Shown here piece by piece: positions 1 through 8,805 of a stretch of DNA of 57,802 nucleotides. The notes below the pieces were generated by a model. It saw only the letters and a program-made list of their open reading frames with translations. It had not been told where the DNA came from and did not search any database. A program made the translations under genes and the position numbers. This DNA is from Iodobacter sp. (lineage in GTDB: Bacteria; Pseudomonadota; Gammaproteobacteria; Burkholderiales; Chitinibacteraceae), in the NCBI RefSeq assembly GCF_025352645.1, contig NZ_JANXSO010000101.1, positions 1-57,802 of the forward strand, written 5' to 3'. Within the stretch, counting starts at the first letter, position 1, and every line of letters starts with the position of its first letter.

Positions 1-1682
1 TTGATAAAGAGGGCTGCCCCACGTTTTCCTCGTGCAAAAGCCCAGAATCATTTACGCCACACGCCTTAGCCATTTGCCCGCCCCATACCGTGATTCCAGT
101 GATTTTTGTGCCTGGGATTATGGGGACAAATTTGCGGATGACGAAAGGTAAAAAAAGGGCATGGTCGCCACCTAATGGACTGTTACCCGGCATGGGGCTG
201 GCTTTAAAAAGTAGCGTACAAAAGCCTGAGTCACGGCAAGTTGCATTTAATCCAAACGACACCGAAGTCGATCCAGATGGAGCCTGCTCCATCCCCAGCA
301 ATTTTTATATGCTGACAGAAAGTGAAGCGAAAAAGCGCGGCTGGGGAGCCTTGCATGCCGATAGTTACCACGGAACCTTGCAACAGCTAGAAATCATTCT
401 AAATGAGCAATACAGCAAGCCAGGCAGAAGTGAGGATGATGGGAATCACATGCTGGCTGAAATTGGCATGCTGATGCATTTGGGCAGCAGCGCCGAAACG
501 GACACAAAGAATGGCAAACCCAATTACTCAAAAGCTGCCGCTAAAGCTTGCAAAGCATGGGGGCAAACGCCTGAGCCGCTTAATAAGGCAGAAATAGACA
601 AGCTCGACCATTATTACTACCCAGTTTGGGCGCATGGCTATAACTGGCTGCAAAGCTGTGAAGAATCGGCCAAGAGCTTACTAAGTAAGATTGATGAAGT
701 ACTCGCATATTATGAAAAAAGTCCTTACTTTCATTGCGATGGTAAAGTTATCTTAGTCAGCCATTCGCTCGGTGGTTTTGTCACCCGCCGCGCCGCCCAG
801 ATGTCAGACGCTAACATCCTTGGCATTGTGCACGGCGTGCAGCCAGTGGCCGGTGCGCCGGTGGTGTATCGGCGCTTTAGGGCCGGAACTGAAGTCGATA
901 GTTTTTATGATTTAGCAGGAGCGGGAGCCGCAGCCGTCATTGGCTGGAGTGCCGCCGATATCACCCCCGCTCTCTCTTGCGCACCTGGCCCATTGGAGCT
1001 GCTTCCGACCAAGCACTATCCAGCAGGCTGGCTGAAATTTGTGCAAACATCGGGAGGGGAAGAAAAGCAATTGCTTGAGCCATTGCCAAAATCAGACCCT
1101 TACGAAGAAATTTATGGCAAAACTACGGACGATTGCTGGTGGGGAATGGTTGATCTTAGTTTGATTGATCCTGCTGGAACCATTTCTGCTAAGCAAGAAC
1201 AAACAGGGGTTGATTCTGAAGGGGCATATAAAATAGCATTATTGAAAGCAAAGCAATTTCATAAAACGCTAGATTTATATGCACACCCTAAAACATATGG
1301 TTATTACGGTATTGATGATAAAAAGTATTTTACTTTTGGCAGTATTTTCTGGAAAACAAACGACAAAATACCTACTGAATCTGAAGCCACTTTAATATCA
1401 TCCAAAGATCAGTGGCGCAATACCACTGGAAAATCGAAAGTATCGTTTGGAGAGAATAAAGTTGCTAATTTTAAACTGGCGAATGACAAAGATTTGGCGG
1501 GCGATGGCACGGTGCCACTCCATTCCGGAGCAGTATTAGAAAAGCTCAGCCCCACGCCACTGAATGTATTTAAATTAAGCGGTTTTGATCATCAGATGAG
1601 CTACGCAAATAAATACGCATTGCAATCAACGGTTTACAGCATTGCAAAACTTATTCAACTTGCCGAGCCAGCTAAACCATGA
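1..1682 (+). CDS. Lipase-type (Tle-like) T6SS effector, 5' end outside window
   Basis: Alpha/beta-hydrolase fold lipase, most likely a toxic phospholipase delivered by a type VI secretion system. The frame is open from base 3 with no stop; a GTG at 90 is the first possible start inside the window, but about 29 more codons precede it in frame and read sensibly into the strand motif VIFVPGIMGTNL, so the gene probably begins upstream and is cut by the window edge. Counting from the GTG, the nucleophile elbow S-H-S-L-G is at residues 224-228 (Ser226). Asp472 (in AGDGTVPLHS) and His501 (in GFDHQM) are candidates for the rest of the triad. The next gene overlaps by 4 bases and encodes a Tli4-like exported protein, the usual effector-immunity arrangement. 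The exact Tle family (Tle3 or Tle4-like) cannot be fixed by eye, and no VgrG or PAAR gene is visible. Confidence 0.75.
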   Translation, partial: DKEGCPTFSSCKSPESFTPHALAICPPHTVIPVIFVPGIMGTNLRMTKGKKRAWSPPNGLLPGMGLALKSSVQKPESRQVAFNPNDTEVDPDGACSIPSNFYMLTESEAKKRGWGALHADSYHGTLQQLEIILNEQYSKPGRSEDDGNHMLAEIGMLMHLGSSAETDTKNGKPNYSKAAAKACKAWGQTPEPLNKAEIDKLDHYYYPVWAHGYNWLQSCEESAKSLLSKIDEVLAYYEKSPYFHCDGKVILVSHSLGGFVTRRAAQMSDANILGIVHGVQPVAGAPVVYRRFRAGTEVDSFYDLAGAGAAAVIGWSAADITPALSCAPGPLELLPTKHYPAGWLKFVQTSGGEEKQLLEPLPKSDPYEEIYGKTTDDCWWGMVDLSLIDPAGTISAKQEQTGVDSEGAYKIALLKAKQFHKTLDLYAHPKTYGYYGIDDKKYFTFGSIFWKTNDKIPTESEATLISSKDQWRNTTGKSKVSFGENKVANFKLANDKDLAGDGTVPLHSGAVLEKLSPTPLNVFKLSGFDHQMSYANKYALQSTVYSIAKLIQLAEPAKP

Positions 1683-2662
1683 AAATGATTAAATTTCCCC
1701 TTTTTGTCGCCATCTTGGGTTTCAATACCAATACCTATGCTGTGGAGCCAACAATGTTTGAAAACACAAAAACCTATTGTTTTGGTCGTTATTTAGTCGA
1801 CGTTCCTGTTGCTGCTGAATTAAAAAACTATGGAAATAGTTACATTGCCACTAAAATAGATATATTAAAAGCAAATAGTGTGAAGTTTGAAGAAATGGCT
1901 GCAGAGGCAGAGAGTAAATTAAAAGGGAAAACACAAAAAGAAGATGCCAAACTTGTTGAGGTGAAATATCCTAATTCAAAAGAGAATAGAATTATCGTTT
2001 CAGTTTTGACTGCATTTGGTAGTGATATTTATGGTATTGATACATTTAAATATGCAGGTAACGGGTATGTTTTTAAAACGAGTGGGGAAACTTTTTCCAG
2101 TAAGCTTATAGAAAAAACGAAAATTAAATATGATACATATCTAAATAAAGTTCGCTATCGTAATGAAAAAGAAATACCAAGCGAGCCTGGATTTTGTTTT
2201 GAAAATGGTTTTGTCGCCAACGATGGTAAAACCAGCCAAGCAGAAGAGGCTAATCTATATTTAGTTTTAAAAAACAATCCATATGTTAAAATACGAATTT
2301 CCAGCGATGTTTATTTCAAGCAACATAAACCTTTATTAGAAAGAACAGATGAAACCGGCATTAGAATTAAATTTGCAAGTAAAATAAAAACTTTCAAACG
2401 AGGTAATAGAGAAGTAAATACATTAAAAGGGGAAGAAATCCTAGATCGATTCCCTTCAGATGATGAAGCAGGCGTAGCGCACTCTTTTGTGTGGGAAACA
2501 TTAGGAGAAGTGGGCAATCCACTAAAGGCAAGTATTCATTTAGAAGTTAACACAGGTGAAGGGGGAGGAGGGCAACTTTTCCCTTCTACTCTAACGGACC
2601 AAGAGGTCATGGCCCTTTACGAAACTATCGTAAAATCCATCCGAATTCGCCCAACGCAATAA
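1679..2662 (+). CDS. Tli4-family T6SS immunity protein
   Basis: Predicted periplasmic immunity protein protecting against the lipase encoded just upstream. A short hydrophobic N-terminus (residues about 4-21, ending near YAVEP) looks like a Sec signal peptide. The mature part opens with the motif TYCFGRYLVDVPVAAEL, which I recognise as typical of the Tli4 immunity family. The start ATG overlaps the stop of the effector in an ATGA, implying translational coupling. At 327 residues the protein is a plausible family length. Base composition is more AT-rich than that of the following hpa genes, as is common for polymorphic toxin-immunity pairs. The cognate pairing is inferred from overlap and family. 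Confidence 0.75.
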   Translation: MKMIKFPLFVAILGFNTNTYAVEPTMFENTKTYCFGRYLVDVPVAAELKNYGNSYIATKIDILKANSVKFEEMAAEAESKLKGKTQKEDAKLVEVKYPNSKENRIIVSVLTAFGSDIYGIDTFKYAGNGYVFKTSGETFSSKLIEKTKIKYDTYLNKVRYRNEKEIPSEPGFCFENGFVANDGKTSQAEEANLYLVLKNNPYVKIRISSDVYFKQHKPLLERTDETGIRIKFASKIKTFKRGNREVNTLKGEEILDRFPSDDEAGVAHSFVWETLGEVGNPLKASIHLEVNTGEGGGGQLFPSTLTDQEVMALYETIVKSIRIRPTQ

Positions 2663-2759
2663 AAGGGGCAAGCGGGATAGGCTCTGTTTATGGCTGGTTT
2701 GCCGCTGTGATGTGGCCCCCAGTCTTGGTAAACCTACTGCTGGGTATAGGCTTAGCGTG

Positions 2760-2791
2760 CACTGGCGGAAAACGTTTATTTTTCGCCAGTG
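2760..2791. terminator. Hairpin between convergent genes
   Basis: CACTGGCG at 2760-2767 and CGCCAGTG at 2784-2791 form an 8-bp perfect stem, and the inner AAAA/TTTTT tracts can extend it. It lies between the end of the immunity gene and the end of the minus-strand aldehyde dehydrogenase. It probably ends transcription from one or both sides, although no long T-run follows the stem. Confidence 0.5.
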
Positions 2792-2816
2792 GTGTTGAGT
2801 GATTTGCGGCGGTGTA

Positions 2817-4286
2817 TTACATATTCGTAGCCGCTAGCCCACCAAAGCATAAATACTTTATTTCCATAAAGTCTTCCAGTCCGTATTTGGAGCCTTCGCG
2901 GCCGAGGCCGGATTCTTTGATTCCGCCGAAGGGGGCGACTTCTGTTGAAATCATGCCTTCGTTAATGCCCACCATGCCCGCTTCGATTGCTTCTGCCACG
3001 CGCCAGATTCGGCCAATGTCGCGGCTGTAGAAATAGGCGGCTAAGCCGGAATCGGTGGCGTTGGCGAGGCGGATGGCTTCTGCTTCATTGCTAAAACGAA
3101 ACAATGCCGCCAGTGGGCCAAAGGTTTCTTCTTGAGCAACCAGCATATTTTCGCTGACTTCGCTTAGTACGGTGGGCTGGTAGAAATTACCCCCCAGCGC
3201 GTGCGGCGCACCGCCAGTGAGCAGCTTTGCGCCTTGGCTGAGTGCATCGGCCACATGTTCGGCCATTTTGGCCACGGCTTTGTGATTAATCAACGGGCCT
3301 TGCTGTACCCCTGGGCTGGTGGCAGCACCCACCTGCAGCTGGCGCACTGCTGCGGTTAATTTGCTGGCAAAGGCGTCGTAGATACTATCTTGCACTAGCA
3401 GGCGGTTGGCGCAGACGCAGGTCTGGCCGGTGTTACGGAATTTGGAAGCCAGTGCGCCCTGTACTGCGGCATCTAGATCGGCGTCGTCAAATACGATGAA
3501 GGGCGCGTTGCCGCCCAGCTCTAGCGCTAGCTTTTTGACTGTGCTTGCGCATTGCTGCATCAGTAGTTTACCAATGCGGGTGGAGCCGGTGAAAGACAGC
3601 TTGCGCACTGCTGGGTGGTGGCTTAGCTCGGCACCAATTTCAGTGGCGCGGTTGCCGGTCACAATATTGAGCACACCTCGGGGCACGCCAGCCCGTTCGG
3701 CCAGCACGGCCAGCGCTAGCGCTGACAAGGGGGTTTCGGAGGCGGGTTTTACCACCACGGTGCAGCCTGCTGCCAGTGCTGGGCCCACTTTGCGGGTGAT
3801 CATGGCGTGAGGGAAATTCCACGGGGTGATGGCGGCCACTACGCCGACGGGCTGCCTAATGGTGATCAGACGGCGGTCGCTAAACGGGCTGGGAATCACA
3901 TCGCCGTAAGCGCGTTTGGCCTCTTCAGCAAACCATTCGATAAAGCTGGCGCCATAGGCGATTTCACTCAGGCTTTCCGCCAGCGGCTTGCCCTGCTCCA
4001 TGCTCAGGATTAGCGCTAAATCTTGCTGGTGCAGCAAAATCAGGTCGAACCAGCGCCGCAGAATTTGCGAGCGGGTTTTGGCTGTTTGTGCGCGCCAGGC
4101 GGGTAATGCGGCTTCTGCGGCTTCGATGGCACGGCGGGTTCCAGCGGTACCCAGCGCGGCTACACTGGCGATGGTCTCGCCGCTGGCAGGGTTGTTAACG
4201 GCAAAGACGGCATTATCCTCGCCGTTAACCCATGCGCCATTAATATAAGCTTGGGTCTGAAGCAGTAAGGGGTCGTTTAGTGTCAT
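2817..4286 (-). CDS. gabD: Succinate-semialdehyde dehydrogenase, NAD(P)+
   Basis: Aldehyde dehydrogenase that oxidises succinate semialdehyde to succinate. Numbered from the ATG at 4286, it has the general-base motif LELGG with Glu256 and the catalytic motif GQTC with Cys290, followed by ANR, plus the cofactor-binding PWNFP segment near residue 155. The longest reading frame begins at 4427, but its first 47 codons look non-coding and overlap the preceding gene; starting at MTLND gives 489 residues, close to the usual length. It is last in the hpa operon, 85 bases after hpaF. That fits its role: the HpaI aldolase releases pyruvate and succinate semialdehyde, and this enzyme feeds the latter into the TCA cycle. 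The SSADH assignment over other ALDHs rests on overall similarity and context. Confidence 0.85.
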   Translation of the reverse strand: MTLNDPLLLQTQAYINGAWVNGEDNAVFAVNNPASGETIASVAALGTAGTRRAIEAAEAALPAWRAQTAKTRSQILRRWFDLILLHQQDLALILSMEQGKPLAESLSEIAYGASFIEWFAEEAKRAYGDVIPSPFSDRRLITIRQPVGVVAAITPWNFPHAMITRKVGPALAAGCTVVVKPASETPLSALALAVLAERAGVPRGVLNIVTGNRATEIGAELSHHPAVRKLSFTGSTRIGKLLMQQCASTVKKLALELGGNAPFIVFDDADLDAAVQGALASKFRNTGQTCVCANRLLVQDSIYDAFASKLTAAVRQLQVGAATSPGVQQGPLINHKAVAKMAEHVADALSQGAKLLTGGAPHALGGNFYQPTVLSEVSENMLVAQEETFGPLAALFRFSNEAEAIRLANATDSGLAAYFYSRDIGRIWRVAEAIEAGMVGINEGMISTEVAPFGGIKESGLGREGSKYGLEDFMEIKYLCFGGLAATNM

Positions 4287-4371
4287 TTTTGTGCTCACGA
4301 GTGGAAGGAGGGCAGCAGCAGGCTGCCGTGCGCACCGTTGGTGATCAGCGGGTGTGCGGGGCTTTTTGTTG

Positions 4372-4758
4372 TCAGTCTTTTTTGAAACGCTGATGTACGT
4401 TGTTTTGCTTGTAGCTGAGCTTGGCATCCAGCTCGCTCAGCTCGAAGCTCAACGCCAGGTAGCGCGTGTCGGACAGCGGCTGAAAGTGCGCTCGGATAAT
4501 CTCGAACATGCCCTCTGTGGTGTGTTCGCGCTCGTCAAAAGTGCGGCCATGGCCAATCTTTAGCGTCATATGCACAAAGGCGTAGTCTGCTTCGCCATCG
4601 GCCATGCGCCAGGTATCTAGCCAGATGGCTCGGCTGCGAATACCGGCCAGCGGATATAAGCCGGTGCCAGTCAGAAAAGCGTGAACTTGGCTAAACAGTG
4701 CGGGCAGCTTGGCTTGTTCGCGGATATTGTCGGTGCATTCAATAATAAAGTGTGGCAT
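4372..4758 (-). CDS. hpaF: 5-carboxymethyl-2-hydroxymuconate delta-isomerase
   Basis: Small isomerase of the homoprotocatechuate meta-cleavage pathway, tautomerase-superfamily fold, cytoplasmic. It converts 5-carboxymethyl-2-hydroxymuconate to its oxo isomer. The protein opens MPHFIIECTDNI; after removal of Met the N-terminal proline would be the catalytic base, as in the family. The frame extends 8 codons further upstream, but the ATG at 4758 puts Pro at position 2 and has a GGAG at a suitable distance, so I chose it (128 residues). It is followed by the semialdehyde dehydrogenase and preceded at 39 bases by hpaD on the same strand. Confidence 0.88.
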   Translation of the reverse strand: MPHFIIECTDNIREQAKLPALFSQVHAFLTGTGLYPLAGIRSRAIWLDTWRMADGEADYAFVHMTLKIGHGRTFDEREHTTEGMFEIIRAHFQPLSDTRYLALSFELSELDAKLSYKQNNVHQRFKKD

Positions 4759-4797
4759 TGGCGGGCTCCGAGCAGGCCGCAAGCGGCCCGTCTGTGA

Positions 4798-5646
4798 TTA
4801 AACAGGAAAAACGGCATTGATCTGGCCGGTGCCGGAGCTGCCGAAATAGGGCGTGATGATTTCGGCTTTACCGGTGTATTGGTCCCAGCCTAATGCGCCC
4901 AGCAGCATGGCGGTATCGTGCATAAAGCCTTCGCCATGACACTTTTCGGCGTACTCCGGCAGCATGGTGCAGAAGGTTTTCCAGTCGCCGCGTTGCCACA
5001 TCTCCACGACTTGGTGATCCGTGGTTTCTAGAAACTGGCTCCATACTCGGTGCAAAAACTGCTCGGATACGCCGTTCTGCGCAAAGCGGTGCGATAGCGA
5101 GCCGCTGGCGAAAATAGCCACGGTGCCATCGTATTGTTCTTCGATAGCGTGGCGGAAGGCGGCCCCCAGTGTGGCGCTGTCTTGCAGATTGTGTACGGTG
5201 CAAAGTGCAGAGACGGATATCACTTTGAAGCGTTGGTCTGGATTCATAAAGCGCATCGGCACCAGCGTGCCGTACTCTAGCGCCAGCGTGGTGGCATCAT
5301 GGGCGCGGGTATGTACACCGGCGGCCGTGGCTGCTGCAGCCAGTAGGCTGCCTAGTTCTGGGTTGCCGCTATATTCATAAGGCATGTTTTTGATAAAGTG
5401 CGGCAGCTCATTACTGGTATACACGCCCTTAAAATGCGGGGCAGAGTTGATGTGGTAGCCAGAATTCACCAGCCAGTGGGTGTCGAATACCACGATGGTG
5501 TCCACTCCCAGCTCGCGGCAGCGGCGGCCGATTTCTTTATGGCCATCAATAGCGGCCTGACGACAGCCCTGATGCGGGCCAGGTAGTTCCGATAAATACA
5601 TAGACGGCACATGCGTGATCTTGGCCGCCAGAGCAAGTTTGCCCAT
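4798..5646 (-). CDS. hpaD: Homoprotocatechuate (3,4-dihydroxyphenylacetate) 2,3-dioxygenase
   Basis: Class III (LigB-type) extradiol ring-cleavage dioxygenase that opens 3,4-dihydroxyphenylacetate to 5-carboxymethyl-2-hydroxymuconate semialdehyde. The N-terminal KITHVPSMYLSELPG segment and FDTHWL (near residue 55) carry the histidines expected near the Fe(II) centre. The length of 282 residues matches the family. An AAAGGAAA ribosome site lies just before the ATG at 5646. It sits between hpaE and hpaF in the same operon, in pathway order with its neighbours. Confidence 0.92.
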   Translation of the reverse strand: MGKLALAAKITHVPSMYLSELPGPHQGCRQAAIDGHKEIGRRCRELGVDTIVVFDTHWLVNSGYHINSAPHFKGVYTSNELPHFIKNMPYEYSGNPELGSLLAAAATAAGVHTRAHDATTLALEYGTLVPMRFMNPDQRFKVISVSALCTVHNLQDSATLGAAFRHAIEEQYDGTVAIFASGSLSHRFAQNGVSEQFLHRVWSQFLETTDHQVVEMWQRGDWKTFCTMLPEYAEKCHGEGFMHDTAMLLGALGWDQYTGKAEIITPYFGSSGTGQINAVFPV

Positions 5647-5720
5647 GCTGGTTTCCTTTGCCCTGCGGGCGGTGGTGCTGGCTAGCCAGCTTGTTTTTCA
5701 CAAATCTGCCGTGCTGCTGT

Positions 5721-7181
5721 TTAGAGTCCCCAGCGTGGAATGTGATGACTGCCTAGCGAAATGCACACATTTTTGATTTCGGTGAAAACTTCAAAGCTGT
5801 AGGCACCGCCTTCACGGCCGGTGCCAGAGGCTTTGACGCCGCCAAAAGGCTGGCGCAGGTCGCGTACGTTCTGGCTGTTAATAAAGACCATGCCCGCTTC
5901 GATACTGCGGGCCAGCCGGTGTGCTTTGCCGATGTCTTGAGTCCAGATATAAGAAGCCAATCCGTATTCCACATCATTGGCTAGACGCAGTGCTTCGGCT
6001 TCGTCTTTAAACTTCATCAGGCATACCACGGGGCCGAAGATTTCTTCTTGTGCGATACGCATGCGGTTATCGACATCGGCAAACACTGTGGGGCGAATAA
6101 AATGGCCTTTAGCCAGATGCGCAGGCAGCCCCGCTGGGCGCTCTAGCCCGCCAGCCAGCAGGCTAGCGCCTTCTTCCATGCCGATGCGGATATAGCCGGT
6201 GACTTTGTCGTAGTGTGCTTGAGTGATCATTGAGCCGATCTGAGTTTGAGTGTCCTGCGGGTCACCGACGATCAGTTTTTTTGCACGGGCGGCAAATTCG
6301 GCGACAAACGCGTCATAGACGCCTTCTTGAATAAAGATGCGGCTGCCTGCGGTGCAGCGCTCGCCGTTAAGCGAAAAAATAGTAAACAGCGCGGCGTCTA
6401 GTGCGCGTTCTAGATCGGCATCATTAAAAATCAGTACTGGCGACTTGCCGCCCAGCTCCATCGAATATTTTTTGATCCCGCCCGTTTGCATAATCTTGCG
6501 GCCTGTGGCGGTGCCGCCGGTAAATGAAACGGCCCGCACGTCTGGGTGGCGTACCAGTGCATCCCCTGCGTTGGCACCGTAACCCTGTACTACGTTGAAC
6601 ACGCCTTCCGGAATACCGGCTTCCATTGCTAGACGGCCCAGCTCATTGGCGGTTAGTGGCGATAGCTCGGACATTTTTAGCACGGCGGTATTGCCCAGTG
6701 CTAGGCAGGGAGCGGTTTTCCATGTGGCGGTCATAAACGGCACATTCCACGGCGAAACCAGCCCGCATACGCCTACCGGCTGATACAGCGTGTAATTAAG
6801 CATCAGGTCATCCACCGGATAGCTATGGCCATCCATACGGGTGCAGACTTCGGCAAAGAAATCAAAATTGTGCGAGGCGCGGGGAATCAGCACATTGCTG
6901 GTCTGGTGAATGGGCAGGCCGGTGTCCTGTGTTTCTAGCTTGGCCAGTTCAGGCACGTTTTGATCGATCAGCTCGCCAAGGCGTCGCATTAGGCGGGCAC
7001 GCTCTTTGGCCGGTGTCGCGGCCCATTTCGGAAAAGCCGCCTTGGCAGCGGCAACGGCGGCGTTGACTTCCTCGGCACCGCCGCTGGCAACTTCACCGAT
7101 GGCATCCCCAGTGGCGGGGTTGTAGTTGGTGAATGTTTCTTTGCTTTCGACCTCGCGGCCATTGATCCAGTGCTTAATCAT
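5721..7181 (-). CDS. hpaE: 5-carboxymethyl-2-hydroxymuconate semialdehyde dehydrogenase
   Basis: NAD-dependent aldehyde dehydrogenase acting on the ring-cleavage product of HpaD. Visible motifs are PWNVP (near residue 145), MELGGKSP with Glu242, and GERCTAGSR with catalytic Cys276. At 486 residues it matches HpaE. An AAGGAG precedes the ATG at 7181. Only 24 bases separate it from hpaG2 upstream. It differs from the second ALDH of the operon (ending at 2817), which fits two successive aldehyde oxidations in the pathway. Confidence 0.92.
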   Translation of the reverse strand: MIKHWINGREVESKETFTNYNPATGDAIGEVASGGAEEVNAAVAAAKAAFPKWAATPAKERARLMRRLGELIDQNVPELAKLETQDTGLPIHQTSNVLIPRASHNFDFFAEVCTRMDGHSYPVDDLMLNYTLYQPVGVCGLVSPWNVPFMTATWKTAPCLALGNTAVLKMSELSPLTANELGRLAMEAGIPEGVFNVVQGYGANAGDALVRHPDVRAVSFTGGTATGRKIMQTGGIKKYSMELGGKSPVLIFNDADLERALDAALFTIFSLNGERCTAGSRIFIQEGVYDAFVAEFAARAKKLIVGDPQDTQTQIGSMITQAHYDKVTGYIRIGMEEGASLLAGGLERPAGLPAHLAKGHFIRPTVFADVDNRMRIAQEEIFGPVVCLMKFKDEAEALRLANDVEYGLASYIWTQDIGKAHRLARSIEAGMVFINSQNVRDLRQPFGGVKASGTGREGGAYSFEVFTEIKNVCISLGSHHIPRWGL

Positions 7182-7205
7182 GCTTGCTCCTTAGTATTGG
7201 CGTGC

Positions 7206-7970
7206 TTAGCGCCGAGTGGCTTCGTACTGGGCTTCGCTCACGATGTGGTTGACTAGTCGGCCAACGCCTTCAATTTCTGTGATGACCTCATCGCCCGGCA
7301 CCACGTTGGCTAGGCCTTCTGGCGTGCCGGTGGCAATCATGTCTCCCGGCATAAGGGTCATAAAGCCGCTGAGATACTCAATTAAAAAGGGAATATCAAA
7401 CACCATATCGCGGGTATTGCCCTGCTGTTTCAGCTCGCCATTGACCCAAGTGCTAAGGGTAAGATTGGCTGGATCGGCCACGTCGGCTTTATCTACCCAC
7501 CAAGGGCCGACTGGGGTGAGCGTGTCACGGTTTTTAACGCGCAGATTTGGGCGATAGTAGTTTTCCAGAAAATCACGCACGGCGTAGTCGTTGCACACGC
7601 TGTAGCCAGCCACATAATCCATGGCCTGCTCGCGCCTGATGTTTTTTGCACGTTTGCCGATGATCACCAGCAGCTCACACTCGTAATGCATGTAGTGAAT
7701 ATTGTCTGGCCGCACCGATACCTTGTTGTGGCCGGTGAGCGTAGCGGTTGATTTAAGGAAAACCAGCGGCTCAACTGGTGGGCTAAAGGCCAGCTCGGCG
7801 GCGTGGTCAGCGTAGTTTAGGCCCAGCGCAAAGATGGTGCCCTGTGTTGGCGGCAGCCACTCTACCGCCGCCGCAGCCAGGATCTGGCCATTGTTGAGGG
7901 TGACGGAGTGATCGTCGTTAACCAGCACGGCGTGGATCTGCTCTTGATAAAGAATGCGGGCGTGCTTCAT
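7206..7970 (-). CDS. hpaG2: HpaG2: homoprotocatechuate isomerase/decarboxylase, C-terminal-type subunit
   Basis: Fumarylacetoacetate-hydrolase-fold enzyme of the 4-hydroxyphenylacetate pathway, acting in isomerisation/decarboxylation of 5-oxo-pent-3-ene-1,2,5-tricarboxylate to 2-hydroxyhepta-2,4-dienedioate. It keeps the metal-binding pattern E-x-E (Glu97 and Glu99, in HYECEL) and an Asp near 128 (CNDYAVRD). The ATG overlaps the stop of hpaG1 by 4 bases and is preceded by GAGGAG. In enteric bacteria the two FAH domains are fused in one polypeptide; here they are two genes, as in many other bacteria. Confidence 0.9.
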   Translation of the reverse strand: MKHARILYQEQIHAVLVNDDHSVTLNNGQILAAAAVEWLPPTQGTIFALGLNYADHAAELAFSPPVEPLVFLKSTATLTGHNKVSVRPDNIHYMHYECELLVIIGKRAKNIRREQAMDYVAGYSVCNDYAVRDFLENYYRPNLRVKNRDTLTPVGPWWVDKADVADPANLTLSTWVNGELKQQGNTRDMVFDIPFLIEYLSGFMTLMPGDMIATGTPEGLANVVPGDEVITEIEGVGRLVNHIVSEAQYEATRR

Positions 7971-8731
7971 TGGGCTGGCTCCTCTGCCGTGACGGTGTTT
8001 TCCAGAGTGCCTATGCCATCAATACGGACGCTGACCACATCGCCAATTTGCAGATTGACGCTGCGTAGTGGCGTGCCAGCAATCAGCAGATCGCCTGCTT
8101 CTAGCGTCATAAATTGAGATAACTCGCTGATTAGCTCGGCCACGTTGCGAATCAGGTCTGGGGTGTGGCTGGTTTCACGCAACTCGCCATTCACACGGGT
8201 TTCTATGCACAGATTCGCTGGGTTGATGCCGGTGGCGGGCACGATCCACGGGCCGATGGGGCAAAAGCCGTCACGGCATTTAGCCTTGATCGCTGGGCGG
8301 TAAAAGCTGACTTCCGGCAGGCTCACCTCGTTAACCACGGTGTAGCCCTCGATATAGTCCAGTGCGCTGGCCACGCTCACCTTACGTGTGGGCCTGCCGA
8401 TAACCACACCTAGCGCGCCACCCGCCTGAATGCAGGCTGCGCCATTGGGGAAGGGAATCGCTGTGCCGTGCCCAATATGCGTGTTGCTGGTTTTAATAAA
8501 CAGCACGGGGGCCACGGGGGCCGCCTTATAGGGCTCATTGATAAATGCTGTGGCTAGGCTGTTGGTAAGAGAGCGGTGATTGAGGGCCACGCCGTAAACC
8601 GTGCCAGATATCGGTGGCAGCCAGTGTGGCGGCCCTGTTAGCACTTTGCCATGGTCTGTTTGCAGGCTGCCATCTGCCTGTAGCGTAACGCCACAGGCCA
8701 TATTGTTAAGCAGTATTTGGCCTCGAGTCAT
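7967..8731 (-). CDS. hpaG1: HpaG1: homoprotocatechuate isomerase/decarboxylase, N-terminal-type subunit
   Basis: First gene of the hpa operon and partner of HpaG2, with the same FAH fold. The open frame begins at 8785, but MTRGQILLNN at 8731 has an AAAGGAAG ribosome site at ideal distance and gives 254 residues, the same length as HpaG2. Where HpaG2 has the metal ligands E-x-E, this protein reads Gly104-Ala-Ala106 (in IQAGGALG), so it appears to lack that metal site. I infer that the pair divides labour as the two domains of fused HpaG do. The promoter at 8806-8835 drives the unit. Confidence 0.88.
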   Translation of the reverse strand: MTRGQILLNNMACGVTLQADGSLQTDHGKVLTGPPHWLPPISGTVYGVALNHRSLTNSLATAFINEPYKAAPVAPVLFIKTSNTHIGHGTAIPFPNGAACIQAGGALGVVIGRPTRKVSVASALDYIEGYTVVNEVSLPEVSFYRPAIKAKCRDGFCPIGPWIVPATGINPANLCIETRVNGELRETSHTPDLIRNVAELISELSQFMTLEAGDLLIAGTPLRSVNLQIGDVVSVRIDGIGTLENTVTAEEPAQ

Positions 8732-8792
8732 TTTGCTTCCTTTGAGTGCGGCACCTTCAGGCTTATCTGCCTTGGGCAGTTGCAATTTTTAC

Positions 8793-8804
8793 TTAACATG
8801 TTAA
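8793..8804. promoter_or_regulatory. Palindromic operator at hpa transcription start
   Basis: TTAACATGTTAA is a perfect 12-bp palindrome directly downstream of the -10 box, covering the expected start of transcription. Binding there would block RNA polymerase. The natural candidate is HpaR (15240-15689), a MarR-type repressor of this pathway; the link is inference from position and family. Confidence 0.6.
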
Positions 8805-8805
8805 C

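Noticed and set aside
3406-3810. 134-codon plus-strand frame within the succinate-semialdehyde dehydrogenase gene
   Set aside because: Antisense shadow of a well-recognised enzyme; amino acid content is not protein-like.
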